From Halomonas sp. CUBES01 (GTDB taxonomy: Bacteria > Pseudomonadota > Gammaproteobacteria > Pseudomonadales > Halomonadaceae), in contig NZ_JAJLLW010000001.1 in assembly GCF_020991005.1 (NCBI RefSeq), positions 310,001 to 374,000 of the forward strand: 64,000 nucleotides of DNA, in the 5' to 3' direction. The position numbers and the translations under genes were made by a program. Under the pieces are notes generated by a model. That model was not told the DNA's origin. It made no database searches and worked only from the letters and a program-made list of their open reading frames with translations. Below, piece after piece: positions 1 to 8,528 of this stretch; the first letter of the stretch is position 1; every line of letters starts with the position of its first letter.

Positions 1-22
1 GTTAAAACGCATAAAAGCGACG

Positions 23-1123
23 TTATTGCTTATGGCCGGTGTTCAGCTTGCGCTCGAGGTACTGGCTGTAGCGCGACATGCTGAAACAGAAGATCCAGAA
101 GACGAACGCGGCAAACACATAGCCTTCTAGCGAGAAACCCAGCCAACGCGAGTCGGAAAGCGCCGCTTGCACGATGCCCAACAGATCAAACAGCCCGATG
201 ATCATCACCAGGGTGGTGTCCTTGAACAGGGAAATGAACGTATTGACGATGCCGGGGATCATCATCTTCAGCGCCTGGGGCATGATGATCAGCCCCATGC
301 GCTTCCAATACGTCATGCCCAGGGCCGCGGCGGCTTCATCCTGGCCTTTGGGGATGGCCTGCAAGCCGCCGCGAATGACCTCCGCCATGTAGGCACTCTG
401 GAACAGCGTCAGGCCGATCAGGGCGCGTATCAGACGGTCAATGCTGATTTCCGAGGGTAGAAACAGCGGCAGCATCACCGAGGCCATGAACAGGATGGTG
501 ATGAGCGGCACGCCGCGCCAGAACTCGATAAAAATCACGCAGAAGGTTCTGACGATGGGCATGGTGGAGCGTCGCCCAAGCGCCAGAACGATGCCGATGG
601 GCAGCGCGCCGATCATCCCGACGCTGGCCAGCAGCAGCGTCAGCATCAAGCCACCCCAGCGGTGGGTGGGTACGCGCGGCAGCTCGAAGTAGCCGCCGTG
701 CAACAGCACATAGGCGATGACCGGGAACGCCAACAGGGCAAACACCGCCATCCAGCGCTTGAACGGCAGACGCGGGATTACCATCCAGGCAATGATGCCG
801 GCGAACATGGCGAACACGATGTTGGCCCGCCAATACTCTTCGCTTGGGTAGAGGCCATAAATGAACTGGGAAAAGCGGGCGTTGACGAATACCCAGCAAG
901 CGCCCACCCGAGAGCAGTCCTCACGGCTATTGCCTATCCAGTCGGCGTTGATGAAGGCCCATTGAATGGTCGGCACCAGGAGCAGATAGAGCACGTACAG
1001 CCCCAGTAGCGTGAACAGGCTGTTGATCGGGCCGTTGAACAGGTTGCCGCGTAGCCAGGCGATGGGGCCGATGGTGCCTTTAGGCGCCGGTTGCTCGGGA
1101 ATCATGTCTTTGTTGTGAATCAT
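23..1123 (-). CDS. aapM: General L-amino-acid ABC transporter permease (AapM/YhdY type)
   Basis: This is an inner-membrane permease of the polar amino-acid uptake family. It would pair with the AapQ-like protein upstream to form the channel of a broad-specificity L-amino-acid importer. The protein has 366 residues with several hydrophobic segments. The cytoplasmic EAA loop that docks the ATPase is visible near residues 262-290 (IPKGQDEAAAALGM). The long N-terminal half before the permease core is typical of AapM/YhdY, which is longer than HisM-type permeases. The ATG start follows a GGAG about 8 nt upstream. It lies 15 nt downstream of aapQ in the order aapJ-aapQ-aapM. The ATPase gene aapP would come next but lies beyond the left edge. 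AapM versus a paralogue such as BztC rests on the family pattern only. Confidence 0.9.
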   Translation of the reverse strand: MIHNKDMIPEQPAPKGTIGPIAWLRGNLFNGPINSLFTLLGLYVLYLLLVPTIQWAFINADWIGNSREDCSRVGACWVFVNARFSQFIYGLYPSEEYWRANIVFAMFAGIIAWMVIPRLPFKRWMAVFALLAFPVIAYVLLHGGYFELPRVPTHRWGGLMLTLLLASVGMIGALPIGIVLALGRRSTMPIVRTFCVIFIEFWRGVPLITILFMASVMLPLFLPSEISIDRLIRALIGLTLFQSAYMAEVIRGGLQAIPKGQDEAAAALGMTYWKRMGLIIMPQALKMMIPGIVNTFISLFKDTTLVMIIGLFDLLGIVQAALSDSRWLGFSLEGYVFAAFVFWIFCFSMSRYSQYLERKLNTGHKQ

Positions 1124-1138
1124 AAGGTCGGCTCCGGC

Positions 1139-2329
1139 CTAGCGTTCGACCAGCGCAACGCGAGCGTTGAACCAGTTCATGAACATGGACACCAGCAAGC
1201 TGATGATCAGATAAACCGCCATGGTCATGGCAATCACCTCGATGGCCTGACCGGTCTGATTGAGCGTGGTACCGGCAAACACCGAGACCAGGTCGGGGTA
1301 GCCAATGGCGGTGGCCAGGGAAGAGTTCTTGATCAGGTTGAGATACTGGCTGGTAAGCGGCGGAATGATTACGCGCATGGCCTGGGGAATCACGACCAGA
1401 CGCAGCACCAGCTTGCGCGGCAGGCTCAGCGCCTGGGCGGCTTCCGTTTGCCCATGAGGAATGGCCTGAATGCCCGAGCGGACGATTTCGGCAATGAACG
1501 ACGCGGTGTAGATGGACAGCGCCAGCCACAGGGCTAGAAACTCGGGGATGATGGTGATGCCACCGCCAAAGTTGAAGCCGCGCAGTACCGGCATTTCCCA
1601 GGTCACCGGTACACCCGTGACGACGAGCACCAGTAGTGGAAGACCCAAAATAATCACCAGGGACATCCAGAAAACCGGCAGGCGTTTGCCGGTGGCTTCA
1701 TGGCGACGTTTATTCCAGACAATCAGCGCGATACTGGCAACGATCGCCACCACAAAAGTGGCAGGAATCAGTCCGAAGCCTGACTCGAACAGCGGCTGGG
1801 GCAGGTAGAGCCCGCGCACATTGAGAAAGATGGCCTCGCCGAACGCCATGCTTTCCCGGGCGCTGGGCAGTGCCCGCAGTACCGCGAAGTACCAGAAGAA
1901 AATCTGCAACAGCAGCGGAATATTACGGAAGGTTTCGATGTAGGCATTGGCTAGCCTGGCAATCAGCCAGTTGGGCGATAGCCGCGCGATGCCAACAATA
2001 AAACCGATAATCGAGGCGGCCAATACCCCCAAACCACCGACCAACAGCGTGTTGAGCAAGCCAATCACGAAGGTGCGGCCGTAAGTGCTTTGCGAGGAGT
2101 ACTCGATCAAGGTCTGGCCAATACCGAAGCCGGCTGTGTTGTTCAGAAAGCCAAAGCCAGTGGTGATACCACGAGCCTCCAGGTTGGCTTGGGTATTGCC
2201 GATGATATAGATCAGGAACGCCGCGACAACGGCGACGAGAATGATCTGGAAAATAAGCGCGCGCTTAGCGCGATCTCGCCAGAACGGCGGCTTTTGGCCG
2301 GCGGGGCGAGTGACGGGGCGTACGGACAT
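1139..2329 (-). CDS. aapQ: General L-amino-acid ABC transporter permease (AapQ/YhdX type)
   Basis: This is the second membrane permease of the amino-acid importer, 396 residues with the ATG at 2329. That start has GGAG 9 nt upstream. An in-frame TTG at 2359 would add 10 residues but has no comparable ribosome site. Hydrophobic segments begin near residue 25. The EAA docking loop is near residue 296 (PHGQTEAAQALSLPRK). A central hydrophilic and hydrophobic insertion between the first and last permease segments is characteristic of AapQ/YhdX. It is co-transcribed with aapJ (88-nt gap) and aapM (15-nt gap). Confidence 0.9.
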   Translation of the reverse strand: MSVRPVTRPAGQKPPFWRDRAKRALIFQIILVAVVAAFLIYIIGNTQANLEARGITTGFGFLNNTAGFGIGQTLIEYSSQSTYGRTFVIGLLNTLLVGGLGVLAASIIGFIVGIARLSPNWLIARLANAYIETFRNIPLLLQIFFWYFAVLRALPSARESMAFGEAIFLNVRGLYLPQPLFESGFGLIPATFVVAIVASIALIVWNKRRHEATGKRLPVFWMSLVIILGLPLLVLVVTGVPVTWEMPVLRGFNFGGGITIIPEFLALWLALSIYTASFIAEIVRSGIQAIPHGQTEAAQALSLPRKLVLRLVVIPQAMRVIIPPLTSQYLNLIKNSSLATAIGYPDLVSVFAGTTLNQTGQAIEVIAMTMAVYLIISLLVSMFMNWFNARVALVER

Positions 2330-2417
2330 GGGTGGCGTCTCCGCTGTACGGAAGGTCAATCAAGTGGCCCGCCGGTGCCCAGGAAAAGGGGCGGCGGGCC
2401 GGGGTCAAGCGAGACGC

Positions 2418-3443
2418 TTAGCGAATCGGGGGGGCGTACTGGAAGCCACCTTCGTTCCACAGGGCGTTGACACCGCGCTCGATTTCCAGCGGGGAATCCA
2501 TGCCCACGTTACGGTCAAAGCTTTGGCCGTAGTTACCAACCTGGCTGATGATGTTGTAAGCCCAGTCGGCTTCCAGGCCCATTCCTTCGCCGTAGTTGCC
2601 GTCCTCACCCAGCAAACGTGCGATGTTGGGATCTTCGGATGCCAGCATATCGTCAACGTTATCACTGGTGACGCCGTATTCTTCCGCGTTGATCATCGCG
2701 AACAGCGACCACTTCACGATGTTGAACCAGGTGTCATCGCCCTGGCGAACAACGGGGCCGAGCGGCTCCTTGGAGATAACGTCGGAAAGGATCATCGACG
2801 CCTCAGGATCGTCCAACTGGATGCGCAGGGCGGCCAGTTGAGAGGTGTCAGACGTCAGCACGTCACAGCGGCCGGCCTGGTAGCCACCCACGGTCTGCTC
2901 GGAGGTATCAAATACGATAGGGTTGAATTCCATGTCGTTAGCACGGAAGTAGTCGGCCAGGTTCAGCTCGGTGGTGGTGCCGGACTGGATACAGATAGAG
3001 GCACCGTTCAGCTCGTCAGCACCGGTAATGCCCAGGTCACGGGACACCATGAAGCCCTGGCCGTCGTAGAAGGTCACGCCGGTGAAGTTCAGGCCCAGGG
3101 TGGTATCGCGGGTGGTAGTCCAGGTGGTGTTACGCGACAGCACGTCGACTTCGCCTGACTGAAGCGCCGTGAAACGCTCGACGGCGTTCAGTGAGATGTA
3201 GTTAACGGCGTCTGCGTCGCCGAGCACCGCAGCGGCCACCGCGCGGCAGACATCAACGTCAATCCCCTGCCAGTTGCCATCGTCGTCCGGCGCGGAGAAG
3301 CCCGGTAGACCGTCACTCACGCCGCACTGGACGGCGCCGCGCTCCATGGTGTCTTCCAGGGTATCGGCCTGGGCGGTGGACATGCCTACAAGCGTCAGGG
3401 AGCCGGCCGAAGCCAGCAGCGCCAGGTGTTTTTTATTGAACAT
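2418..3443 (-). CDS. aapJ: General L-amino-acid ABC transporter periplasmic binding protein
   Basis: This is the periplasmic solute-binding protein of the aap importer, 341 residues, family 3 (polar amino acid). A signal peptide covers about residues 1-26, ending TAQA. The family-3 signature WQGIDVDVCRAVAAAV follows near residues 58-73, and Arg/Asp residues typical of the amino-acid carboxylate and amino clamp occur later (LSRNTTWTTTRD). Its length fits AapJ/BztA, which is longer than HisJ. The ATG has GAGGGG upstream. It is the first gene of the operon and probably the most abundant product. The intergenic region to its right carries a sigma-54 promoter, an NtrC-like site and a TAGACG palindrome, described separately. 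Confidence 0.92.
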   Translation of the reverse strand: MFNKKHLALLASAGSLTLVGMSTAQADTLEDTMERGAVQCGVSDGLPGFSAPDDDGNWQGIDVDVCRAVAAAVLGDADAVNYISLNAVERFTALQSGEVDVLSRNTTWTTTRDTTLGLNFTGVTFYDGQGFMVSRDLGITGADELNGASICIQSGTTTELNLADYFRANDMEFNPIVFDTSEQTVGGYQAGRCDVLTSDTSQLAALRIQLDDPEASMILSDVISKEPLGPVVRQGDDTWFNIVKWSLFAMINAEEYGVTSDNVDDMLASEDPNIARLLGEDGNYGEGMGLEADWAYNIISQVGNYGQSFDRNVGMDSPLEIERGVNALWNEGGFQYAPPIR

Positions 3444-3501
3444 TTATGTCCCCTCGAATCAATTGGAATCGTTATACATGCCGAAGCATGCCATCTAACC
3501 T

Positions 3502-3517
3502 AGCAAGGAAGATGCCA
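3502..3517 (-). promoter_or_regulatory. Sigma-54 (-24/-12) promoter of aapJQM
   Basis: Read on the minus strand the sequence is TGGCAT-CTTCC-TTGCT, with the invariant GG and GC exactly 10 nt apart. This matches the RpoN consensus TGGCAC-N5-TTGCW at nearly every position. The start of transcription would fall near 3490, giving a leader of about 45 nt before the aapJ ATG at 3443. Confidence 0.75.
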
Positions 3518-3569
3518 ACAGGGGTACTGGCGGGAATTCAGCGCTTTTCAACGCTAGTCAACGACATTG

Positions 3570-3583
3570 AGACGAACGTCTAG
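3570..3583. promoter_or_regulatory. Palindrome GAGACGAACGTCTA, candidate operator (copy 1)
   Basis: AGACG-AA-CGTCT is an inverted repeat with a 2-nt centre, lying between the NtrC-like site and the sigma-54 promoter of aapJ. The 13-mer AGACGAACGTCTA recurs at 24510-24522 upstream of the BCCT gene. The geometry resembles TetR-family operators. No such regulator gene is in the window. Confidence 0.4.
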
Positions 3584-3605
3584 GTGCAAAAAACACGGCT
3601 CTCGA

Positions 3606-3636
3606 CTTTGCCTGCACCGTTGTGGCGCAGGCAAAG
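3606..3636. promoter_or_regulatory. Inverted repeat containing an NtrC-like site upstream of aapJ
   Basis: The 10-bp arms CTTTGCCTGC and GCAGGCAAAG enclose an 11-nt loop. Within this structure TGCAC-N7-GCGCA (3613-3629) matches the NtrC dyad TGCAC-N7-GTGCA at nine of ten half-site bases. The site is about 110 bp upstream of the sigma-54 promoter, a normal enhancer distance. The hairpin is also 34 nt past the speE stop and could act as a weak terminator, but no T tract follows it directly. Confidence 0.55.
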
Positions 3637-3669
3637 CGGGCGGCCATCTAAAACGGACGTTTTGCGGGG

Positions 3670-4536
3670 TTACTCGGCCGCGAACGCCTTACGCATGAAA
3701 GGGGGAAGCACTAGTGCGCCGCGGTGAGCGTCAACGCTGTAGTACTCGAGCGGCATGGCGTGATTGGCGGCTGCCTGCTCGCGAAACGCGTTAACATCGG
3801 TAGCCTTGCCGGCCAGGGTGACGCTCCACCAGCCAGACGGATACACCGGCTGGGGGAAAGGCAGCGTGGCGACGCTGTCAAAGCCCGCTTTCTGCATGTC
3901 ACGGCGTAGCTCGCGAATGATCGTGCCGCTGTGATAAAGCGGTGATTCGCTTTGCTGGACCATGACGCCGCCGGGTTTCAGGACGCGGTGGCAGCGCTTC
4001 AAGAAGTCGGTCTTGAACAGCCCTTTGGCGGGGCCCACCGGGTCGGTGGAATCGATGATCAGCACGTCGATGCTCTCATCACCGGCATCGTCGACCCATT
4101 TGACGCCGTCGGCGAACAGCAACTCGGCGCGCGGGTCGTCATTCGAGGCGACTAACGACGGGAAAAAGCGTTCCGAGGCCTTGGTGACTTCTTCGTCGAT
4201 GTCGATCTGGGTGACGTGCTCAACCCCAGGGTGGCGCAGCACTTCCTTGAGGGTGCCGCAGTCGCCGCCGCCGATAATGACAACGCGTTTGGGATCCTGA
4301 TGGGTGAACAGCGCCGGGTGGGCAATCATCTCGTGATACAGAAAATTGTCCCGGTCGGTCAGCATCACGCAGCCGTCCAGCACCATCAGGTTGCCGTAGG
4401 TCTCGGTGGCGTAGACTTCCAGGTGCTGGTAAGGGCTTTGCACATCGTGCAGCTTTTCCGAAACTTTCAGCGCGAAAGCGCTGCCGTGGCTGTCGAATAC
4501 CTCGGTAAACCACTGGTCGGCGTGATATTCGCTCAT
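3670..4536 (-). CDS. speE: Spermidine synthase
   Basis: This enzyme transfers an aminopropyl group from decarboxylated S-adenosylmethionine to putrescine in the cytoplasm. The protein has 288 residues counted from the ATG at 4536. That start has AGGAG 7 nt upstream and overlaps the hemE stop as ATGA. A longer reading from 4554 is less likely. Visible motifs are [10 protein letters not shown], the SAM-binding [15 protein letters not shown], and the catalytic [11 protein letters not shown] with the conserved Asp. The length equals that of E. coli SpeE. No speD accompanies it here. The overlap implies translational coupling with hemE. Confidence 0.95.
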   Translation of the reverse strand: MSEYHADQWFTEVFDSHGSAFALKVSEKLHDVQSPYQHLEVYATETYGNLMVLDGCVMLTDRDNFLYHEMIAHPALFTHQDPKRVVIIGGGDCGTLKEVLRHPGVEHVTQIDIDEEVTKASERFFPSLVASNDDPRAELLFADGVKWVDDAGDESIDVLIIDSTDPVGPAKGLFKTDFLKRCHRVLKPGGVMVQQSESPLYHSGTIIRELRRDMQKAGFDSVATLPFPQPVYPSGWWSVTLAGKATDVNAFREQAAANHAMPLEYYSVDAHRGALVLPPFMRKAFAAE

Positions 4537-5648
4537 GACGATGCTCCTGGACACGCAGCGTTCGATTGAGTGGCAATGCCCTGGTGATACTGCGGGCTCA
4601 GGTCGTGCAGCGCCTCCATGAAGGCGGTAACGTGATCGGGGTCGGTAAACTGGCTGATGCCGTGGCCCAGGTTAAACACGTGGCCGGGCCCGTGGCCGTA
4701 GCTTTCCAGCACGCGGGCCACTTCGGCGCGAATGGCGGAGGGGCGGGCAAACAGCACGTTGGGGTCCAGGTTGCCCTGCAGCGCGACCTTGTGGCCGACC
4801 CGGGCGCGGGCGTCGGAAAGCTCGGTGGACCAGTCGATCCCCAGGGCATCGGCACCGGCGCAGGCGCTGTGTTCGAGCCACTGGCCGCCGTTCTTGGTGA
4901 ACAGGATGACCGGCACGCGGCGCCCGTCGTGCTCGCGGATCAGCCCGGCAACAATCTGCTCCATGTAGCGCAGCGAGAATTCCAGGTACGCCGGGGTGGT
5001 CAGTGCGCCGCCCCAGGTATCAAAAATCTGCACCGCCTGGGCGCCCGCGCGAATCTGCGCGTTGAGGTAGTCGGTCACCGCGTGCGCCAGGGTGTCCAGC
5101 AGCTGGTGCATGGCGTCCGGCGTATCGTAGAGCATGGTCTTCAGGTGACGGAAATCCTTGCTGGAACTGCCCTCGACCATGTAAGTGGCCAGCGTCCAGG
5201 GGCTCCCCGAGAAGCCGATCAGCGGCATGCGGCCGTTCAGCTCGCGCCGAATGGTGGACACCGCGCGCATCACGTAATCCAGGTCGCGCTCGGCGTCGGG
5301 GACGCTCAGCGCGGCGACTTCTTCCGGCGTGCGCACGGTCTTTCTGAATTTGGGGCCTTCGCCGGTTTCGAAATAAAGCCCCAGCCCCATAGCGTCGGGG
5401 ATGGTCAAAATATCCGAAAACAGAATGGCGGCATCCAGCGGATAGCGCTCAAGCGGCTGAAGCGTCACCTCACAGGCCAGGTCATGGTTGCGGCACAGAT
5501 CCATGAAACTGCCGGCGTCGGCCCGGCAGGCACGGTATTCCGGCAGGTAGCGGCCGGCCTGGCGCATCATCCACACCGGAGTGCGGTCAACGGGCTTTCG
5601 AGCCAGCGCGCGAAGAAAACGATCGTTTTGCAAAGGTGTGGGAGTCAT
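4533..5648 (-). CDS. hemE: Uroporphyrinogen decarboxylase
   Basis: HemE decarboxylates the four acetate side chains of uroporphyrinogen III to give coproporphyrinogen III in haem synthesis. The protein has 371 residues from ATG 5648 ([18 protein letters not shown]), slightly longer than E. coli HemE at its C terminus. The two family signatures are present: [16 protein letters not shown] near residues 23-38 and [17 protein letters not shown] near residue 140. An in-frame extension to 5756 is possible but lacks family similarity. The stop overlaps the speE start by 4 nt. Confidence 0.95.
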   Translation of the reverse strand: MTPTPLQNDRFLRALARKPVDRTPVWMMRQAGRYLPEYRACRADAGSFMDLCRNHDLACEVTLQPLERYPLDAAILFSDILTIPDAMGLGLYFETGEGPKFRKTVRTPEEVAALSVPDAERDLDYVMRAVSTIRRELNGRMPLIGFSGSPWTLATYMVEGSSSKDFRHLKTMLYDTPDAMHQLLDTLAHAVTDYLNAQIRAGAQAVQIFDTWGGALTTPAYLEFSLRYMEQIVAGLIREHDGRRVPVILFTKNGGQWLEHSACAGADALGIDWSTELSDARARVGHKVALQGNLDPNVLFARPSAIRAEVARVLESYGHGPGHVFNLGHGISQFTDPDHVTAFMEALHDLSPQYHQGIATQSNAACPGASS

Positions 5649-5876
5649 AGACACTTGCTCTTGAGAAATTTGCCCGCATTGTAGAGGAGCTATTGTACTT
5701 GAAGATAGGCCGCCGGGCGGGCGCAAACGTTGGCAAAAATCGTCGCACCCTGACAAGTTTCTCGACGTTTCCCCGTTAACCTAATCGTGAGCTGGTCTTC
5801 GCTTCCTGCTAAACTAGCTGCCCACTTTGCCAACACTGGTGTGATTAACTGGTTTGGTTAATCAGCGAGGTAACCT

Positions 5877-6512
5877 GTGACCATACGCTTCATTGCCGCT
5901 TCCCGGCTGCCCACGCCCTGGGCCACGTTCACCATGCATGGTTTCGAAGACGAAGCCACGGGCAAGGATCATATCGCCTTGACGTTGGGCGATGTGACCG
6001 GCGATGAACCGGTACTCGGGCGCGTGCACTCGGAGTGCCTGACGGGCGATTCGCTGTTTTCGATGCGCTGCGATTGCGGCTATCAGCTCCAGGAAGCGCT
6101 GAAACGAATCGCTGAAGAAGGCCGCGGTGTGCTGCTATACTTAAGGCAGGAAGGTCGCGGGATTGGTCTTTTGAATAAAATCCGTGCCTACCATCTGCAG
6201 GACCAGGGCGCCGATACGGTCGAGGCGAACGAGCAGTTGGGTTTTGGTGCTGACATGCGCCGCTATGACCTATGCGTGCCGATGCTCGATCATCTGGGCG
6301 TCAGCGCGCTCAAGCTGATGACCAACAACCCGCGCAAAGTCGATGCCCTGACCCGCGACGGCGTCAACGTGGTTGAGCGCCTATCGATTACCACCGGCCT
6401 GAACCCCCACAACGAGCAGTATCTTTCCACCAAGGCGGGCAAGCTGGGGCACATGATGGCCCTGGACGACTTTACCCAGGCCAGCGACGTGGATATTGAG
6501 CGCAAGGGGTAA
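5877..6512 (+). CDS. ribA: GTP cyclohydrolase II
   Basis: RibA catalyses the first committed step of riboflavin synthesis, opening GTP to a diaminopyrimidine with release of formate and pyrophosphate. The 211-residue stand-alone enzyme carries the zinc cysteines in [20 protein letters not shown] and the catalytic [20 protein letters not shown]. No RibB domain is fused. The start is GTG, preceded by GAGG at a good spacing. The 120-nt gap from hemE contains no recognisable FMN riboswitch, which would be longer. Confidence 0.94.
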   Translation: MTIRFIAASRLPTPWATFTMHGFEDEATGKDHIALTLGDVTGDEPVLGRVHSECLTGDSLFSMRCDCGYQLQEALKRIAEEGRGVLLYLRQEGRGIGLLNKIRAYHLQDQGADTVEANEQLGFGADMRRYDLCVPMLDHLGVSALKLMTNNPRKVDALTRDGVNVVERLSITTGLNPHNEQYLSTKAGKLGHMMALDDFTQASDVDIERKG

Positions 6513-6542
6513 TGGCAAGCGGGCCACACAGGAGTGCCCAGT

Positions 6543-7244
6543 ATGCAAACCCTAGGTGATGCGCCGCATCAACCGACTCGACCAGAGCCACCGGGCGAAT
6601 TCAGCGTTGTCGAAGAGTATCTGCACAGTATTACCCATGGGGTCGGCGCCGTACTCAGTCTGGTCGGTATGGTGGTCATGCTGGTGGTGGCGAGCTTGGC
6701 CGCTCACGTCGACCCCTGGAAAATCGTCAGTCTGAGCCTCTACGGCACCACGCTTGTCCTGCTTTACACGGCCTCGACCCTTTATCATAGCGTCCCGCAC
6801 CATCCCTGGAAGCAGCGCTTTCAGCTGCTCGACCACTGTGCGATTTACCTGCTGATTGCCGGTACTTACACGCCTTTCCTGCTGGTCAATATGCGCGGAG
6901 CCACCGGTTGGATACTGTTTGCCGTGGTGTGGTCGCTGGCGTTGGGCGGCATTGCCTGCAAACTGCTGTGGCCGCAGCGCCTGGCGGTGCTGCGCGTGGT
7001 GATCTACCTGCTGATGGGCTGGATGATCGTGCTGGCCTCGGATGAAATGGCGGCCAATCTCTCTACCACAGGGATCGTGCTGCTGGCCGTGGGCGGCGTC
7101 GTCTATACGCTGGGGGTGATTTTCTATGCCGTGAGCGCCATTCCCTTCAATCACGCGATCTGGCACCTGTTCGTGATTGGCGGCAGCGCCTGCCACTACG
7201 CGGCGGTCTACCAGGCCGTGCTGCCGCATTCGACGGCTACCTAG
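6543..7244 (+). CDS. HlyIII/YqfA (PAQR-like) membrane protein
   Basis: This is a seven-helix inner-membrane protein of the haemolysin III / PAQR superfamily, 233 residues. Family hallmarks are the N-terminal HSITHGVGAVLS, a second YHSVPHHPWKQRFQLLDHCAIYLLIAGTY-type segment (His and Asp conserved), and the C-terminal HAIWHLFVIGGSACHY. These supply the His cluster thought to bind zinc. The ATG at 6543 has AGGAG 8 nt upstream, whereas the upstream in-frame GTG at 6534 lies inside that ribosome site. It is 30 nt after ribA and likely co-transcribed. Its role is unclear; a membrane-energy or stress role is reported for some relatives. Confidence 0.85.
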   Translation: MQTLGDAPHQPTRPEPPGEFSVVEEYLHSITHGVGAVLSLVGMVVMLVVASLAAHVDPWKIVSLSLYGTTLVLLYTASTLYHSVPHHPWKQRFQLLDHCAIYLLIAGTYTPFLLVNMRGATGWILFAVVWSLALGGIACKLLWPQRLAVLRVVIYLLMGWMIVLASDEMAANLSTTGIVLLAVGGVVYTLGVIFYAVSAIPFNHAIWHLFVIGGSACHYAAVYQAVLPHSTAT

Positions 7245-7248
7245 CGCC

Positions 7249-7743
7249 TTATAGCGGCAGATGAATAATCGCACCGCGCACGCTATCCGGCTCGATCCAT
7301 AACTTGCCGAGGGTGATCGGCAGCTTGAAACGCCGCTTGCCGGCGGCACCGGGGTTGAACAGCAGCCTGTCATCCAGACGCTCGTTGCGCGGCTGGTGGG
7401 AATGTCCGTGCAGCGTCACATCGCAAGGCGTCGCCGGATCAGCATCCTCCAGGCGATGCACCAGGTGCAGGCGCTGGTCGTTAACCAGAATAGTCTGGTG
7501 CATCGGTAGATGGGACGCCCAGGCGGCCGTGTCGATATTGCCGCGCACGCAGTGAACCGAGGCGAGGGTTTCCAGGCGCTCCAGAATGATGCTGTCTTCC
7601 TCTTTGCTGCCCACATCGCCCAGGTGCAAGATCAGTTCGCAGTCTTCAAGCAGTGCAAGCGCTTCGTCGCGCAGCAGCCCGTGAGTGTCGGCAATCACGC
7701 CGACCGGGGAAGCAAGGCGATAGTGCATTGTGGAAGGGGTCAT
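7249..7743 (-). CDS. YfcE/MJ0936-type metallophosphodiesterase
   Basis: This is a small calcineurin-like phosphoesterase of 164 residues. The dimetal motifs are all visible in order: DTH (VIADTHG), GDVG, GNID and HGHSH, with a C-terminal LFNPGAAGKRR. Such enzymes hydrolyse phosphodiesters or small phosphorylated compounds; the natural substrate is unknown. Its start overlaps the djlA stop as ATGA, so the two genes are translated together. It converges with the HlyIII gene with only a few nucleotides between stops. Confidence 0.87.
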   Translation of the reverse strand: MTPSTMHYRLASPVGVIADTHGLLRDEALALLEDCELILHLGDVGSKEEDSIILERLETLASVHCVRGNIDTAAWASHLPMHQTILVNDQRLHLVHRLEDADPATPCDVTLHGHSHQPRNERLDDRLLFNPGAAGKRRFKLPITLGKLWIEPDSVRGAIIHLPL

Positions 7744-8498
7744 TCCCGCGACTTTTGGATACGCTCGTAGGCGTTGCTGATCTCGCTGGTGCGCGCCTGG
7801 GCGACTTCGCGCATGCTCTCGGGCAGCCCCTTGCCGGCCAGCTTGTCCGGATGGTTCTGGCTCATCAGGCGGCGATAGGCCTTCTTGACGTCGGCGTCGC
7901 TGGCGTCTTCCGAAACGCCCAGCACCCGGTAGGCGTCTTTCAGGGCTTCTTCGCTGGCGCCCTGGGAGTTGGCGGCGGCACCGTGCAGCATGGCTTCGAT
8001 CTGCTGCACTTCGGCGTCGCTGCAGCCCACGCCGCGGGCCACGCGCAGGATCATCGCGTGCTCGGCGTCGTGAAGCACGCCGTCAGCGGCGATCGCCGAC
8101 AGCTGCACCTGGAGAAACACCTGGCGCATTACCGGCTGGTGCCGGGTCAGGCGGTTGACGCTGGCAAGCTCCGCGTCCAGATCAAAGTCGTCGGCGCGGC
8201 CGCGTTCAAACGCGGCCCGTGCCCGGGCGCGCTGTTCCCCCTGCAGGCGCATCTGGTCGAAGAGTTTTTCGGCCACGCCCAGTTCGCCGTCGGTAACTTG
8301 GCCGTCGGCCTGGCACAGGCAGCCCATCACCGAGAAAATCGAATCCAGAAAGCCTTCCTGGATGCGCATCCGCGCCACATTCAGACGCCGCTTGATGCGT
8401 CGTCCCAGCCACCAGCCCAGGCCGCCGCCTATCAGCAGGCCCAAGGGGCCGCCCACGGCCAGGCCGATCAGCGCAAATACAATAATCAGAAATAACAT
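7740..8498 (-). CDS. djlA: DjlA-like membrane co-chaperone
   Basis: This is a type III J-domain protein that would recruit DnaK to the inner membrane. It has 252 residues: an N-terminal hydrophobic Gly-rich anchor (about 1-32), a basic linker, a TerB-like helical domain (about 45-160), and a C-terminal J domain (about 185-250) with the catalytic HPD in SQNHPDKLAGKG. The architecture and length match DjlA. It lies between dxs and a phosphoesterase gene, overlapping the latter by 4 nt. Confidence 0.9.
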   Translation of the reverse strand: MLFLIIVFALIGLAVGGPLGLLIGGGLGWWLGRRIKRRLNVARMRIQEGFLDSIFSVMGCLCQADGQVTDGELGVAEKLFDQMRLQGEQRARARAAFERGRADDFDLDAELASVNRLTRHQPVMRQVFLQVQLSAIAADGVLHDAEHAMILRVARGVGCSDAEVQQIEAMLHGAAANSQGASEEALKDAYRVLGVSEDASDADVKKAYRRLMSQNHPDKLAGKGLPESMREVAQARTSEISNAYERIQKSRE

Positions 8499-8528
8499 GG
8501 CAGTCTCTAACGTTGATAAATAGAAGGA

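Noticed and set aside
1..22. Start of aapP (ATG on the minus strand at 10-12)
   Set aside because: Too few codons are inside the window, and no ribosome site precedes this ATG, so the gene cannot be supported.
3650..3663. AAAACG-GA-CGTTTT palindrome next to the speE stop
   Set aside because: A 2-nt centre cannot form a terminator hairpin, and it lies upstream of no start; probably chance, although a binding site is not excluded.
5757..5876. FMN riboswitch before ribA
   Set aside because: The gap is only 120 nt and shows none of the conserved RFN-element words.
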